From: Myxococcales bacterium
GTDB lineage: Bacteria > Myxococcota > Myxococcia > Myxococcales > Myxococcaceae
NCBI GenBank assembly: GCA_009885595.1
Contig: VFKJ01000195.1
Coordinates: forward strand, 1-6,097
Direction of reading: 5' to 3'
DNA: 6,097 nucleotides
Position 1 is the first letter of the stretch, and each line of letters begins with the position of its first letter. The notes beneath the pieces were generated by a model that did not search any database, was not told the DNA's origin, and saw nothing but the letters and a program-made list of their open reading frames with translations. Made by a program: the position numbers and the translations under genes. Below, one piece after another: positions 5,138 through 6,097 of this stretch.

Positions 5138-6097
5138 AGACGCTGCTGCCTCTCACGCTGGTGGTGCTGGCCGGGTGCGCGAACAGCCAGGCGCCAAGCA
5201 TGCCGACCTGCATCTCCGACGATCAGTGTGACTCGGGGCAGCTCTGCTTCGCCGAAGGCTGCGGCGATCCGGGCAAGAACATCGTGGTGGAAGTGGAAGG
5301 CGGCTCGCTCAACGGCCAATACGCCCGCGACTTTCCGCTGACCGCCGGCACGCTGGGCGCGGTCTCGGACTTCGCCATCGGGCTGCCGCTGTCGATCAGC
5401 GGCGAGTTCCAGCGGGAGAAGTCGGCTTCCAGCAACCCCCTGGATCGCACCGCGTACACCGAGTCGGTGGTGGTGCGCGCCGTCGGTCAGAGCATGCTCT
5501 TGCCGGGCATCACCCGCATCTACGAGGAGCGCTTCGTGAGCCCCGAGCGCGGCTCGTTCGAGATGCGGCTGGGCTTCGGCGACTTCGTGCTCACGGCGAT
5601 GCCCGGTGATCGCACCGTGCCGCCGGTGGTGAGCAGCGTGCAGGTGCCCAGCTCGGTCAACGCCCTCACCTTCGTCTTCCCCTCGGTCGACGGCGCGCCG
5701 GCGCTCACCGGGCAGCTGATCAAGACCGTCGACTCCACCCTGCTCCCGCCTGAGCCGGTGCTCTTGAGCGCCCAGGTGTCGACGATCGACCTGCAGCTCT
5801 TCGACGTGCAGAACAGCCAGCCCCTCTCGCAGCGCTTCCCGGTCGGTTCGAGCGGCGAGTTCGCCATCACCATCAGCCCCGAGGCGCGCAACCGCACCGA
5901 GTTCATCCTGGTCGCGGCGCCGAGGGAGCCCGGGGTGGCGGTTCCCACCAAGCGCTTCCTGCTGCACGCGCCCGTCACCACCGCCGTGATCCTGGAATAC
6001 GGCGACTTCGGTGAAGAGGCGGAAGTCGGCGGCACCATCCTCGACGTGCTGGGTTCACCGGTGGCGGGCGCACAGGTGGTGCTGGAGGGCACGGTGA
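5134..6097 (+). CDS. Putative lipoprotein with Cys-rich N-terminus and carboxypeptidase-regulatory-like domain, 3' partial
   Basis: The frame stays open from the GTG at 5134 to the right edge, giving 321 visible residues; the gene continues beyond. A short signal peptide (MKTLLPLTLVVLAGC) ends in a textbook lipobox LAGC with Cys15. The residue after it is Ala, which fits outer-membrane sorting if the Asp+2 rule applies. Next comes a four-cysteine motif (Cys26, 32, 38 and 43; CISDDQC...GQLCFAEGCGDPG), likely two disulfides and typical of secreted proteins with small Cys knots. The rest is beta-rich. The visible end, GGTILDVLGSPVAGAQVVLEG (residues 299-319, with Gly, Asp, Gly-x-Pro-Val and Gly-Ala spaced as in that family), matches the opening of a carboxypeptidase-regulatory-like beta-sandwich. 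More such domains may follow. The role is probably surface binding or structural; no catalytic motif is visible. It overlaps the upstream lipoprotein gene by 4 nt, so the two are probably co-translated. Confidence 0.88.
   Translation, partial: MKTLLPLTLVVLAGCANSQAPSMPTCISDDQCDSGQLCFAEGCGDPGKNIVVEVEGGSLNGQYARDFPLTAGTLGAVSDFAIGLPLSISGEFQREKSASSNPLDRTAYTESVVVRAVGQSMLLPGITRIYEERFVSPERGSFEMRLGFGDFVLTAMPGDRTVPPVVSSVQVPSSVNALTFVFPSVDGAPALTGQLIKTVDSTLLPPEPVLLSAQVSTIDLQLFDVQNSQPLSQRFPVGSSGEFAITISPEARNRTEFILVAAPREPGVAVPTKRFLLHAPVTTAVILEYGDFGEEAEVGGTILDVLGSPVAGAQVVLEGTV

Noticed and set aside
5002..5967. Minus-strand open frame opposite the second lipoprotein
   Set aside because: The + frame has a strong Shine-Dalgarno, a lipobox and a recognisable C-terminal domain. 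The minus product is Arg/Glu/His-rich and featureless, with no plausible start context.
1..6097. tRNA, rRNA, CRISPR array, transposase or integrase genes
   Set aside because: I saw no cloverleaf, repeat-spacer pattern or recombinase motif on either strand. The window is almost entirely coding.

Overview
The window is a compact, GC-rich stretch in which every gene I can support lies on the + strand. The combination of a Ser/Thr (Hanks-type) kinase with a periplasmic tail, a sigma-54 activator carrying an FHA domain, and lysine-poor, high-GC3 lipoproteins suggests a myxobacterium (Myxococcota). That is an inference from gene content and composition; there is no rRNA or other marker to confirm it.

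Layout. (1) Bases 1-1611: a Ser/Thr kinase that enters already open at the left edge. It has kinase catalytic motifs, a helical-repeat segment, one membrane segment, a proline-rich linker and one or two PEGA-like periplasmic domains. (2) Bases 1612-1691: a short, A-poor, hairpin-forming segment bounded by CCATGA direct repeats. (3) Bases 1694-2647: an exported or membrane protein with TPR-like helices, a coiled coil and two membrane segments. (4) Bases 2667-4547: a complete FHA-GAF-AAA+-Fis sigma-54 enhancer-binding protein. (5) Bases 4550-5137: a small lipoprotein. (6) Bases 5134 to the right edge: a second lipoprotein, not closed in the window, with a four-cysteine N-terminal motif and the start of a carboxypeptidase-regulatory-like (beta-sandwich) domain.

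The genes are separated by at most 19 nt or overlap by 4 nt, except for the 82-nt gap between the kinase and the second gene. No terminator is seen between them, so one operon is the simplest reading. A plausible model is that the kinase senses an envelope condition through its PEGA-like tail, perhaps with the membrane protein of gene 2. The signal would reach the FHA-GAF activator, which drives sigma-54-dependent transcription, and the lipoproteins would be envelope partners or outputs. The FHA domain lacks the usual phosphothreonine-contact residues, so a direct kinase-to-FHA phosphopeptide link should not be assumed.

The most striking local observation is at the kinase/gene 2 junction. Removing the 86 bp between the two CCATGA copies would recreate a perfect 4-nt ATGA overlap with a well-spaced Shine-Dalgarno. 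As it stands, a 29-codon mini-ORF runs from one ATGA to the other and could preserve translational coupling.
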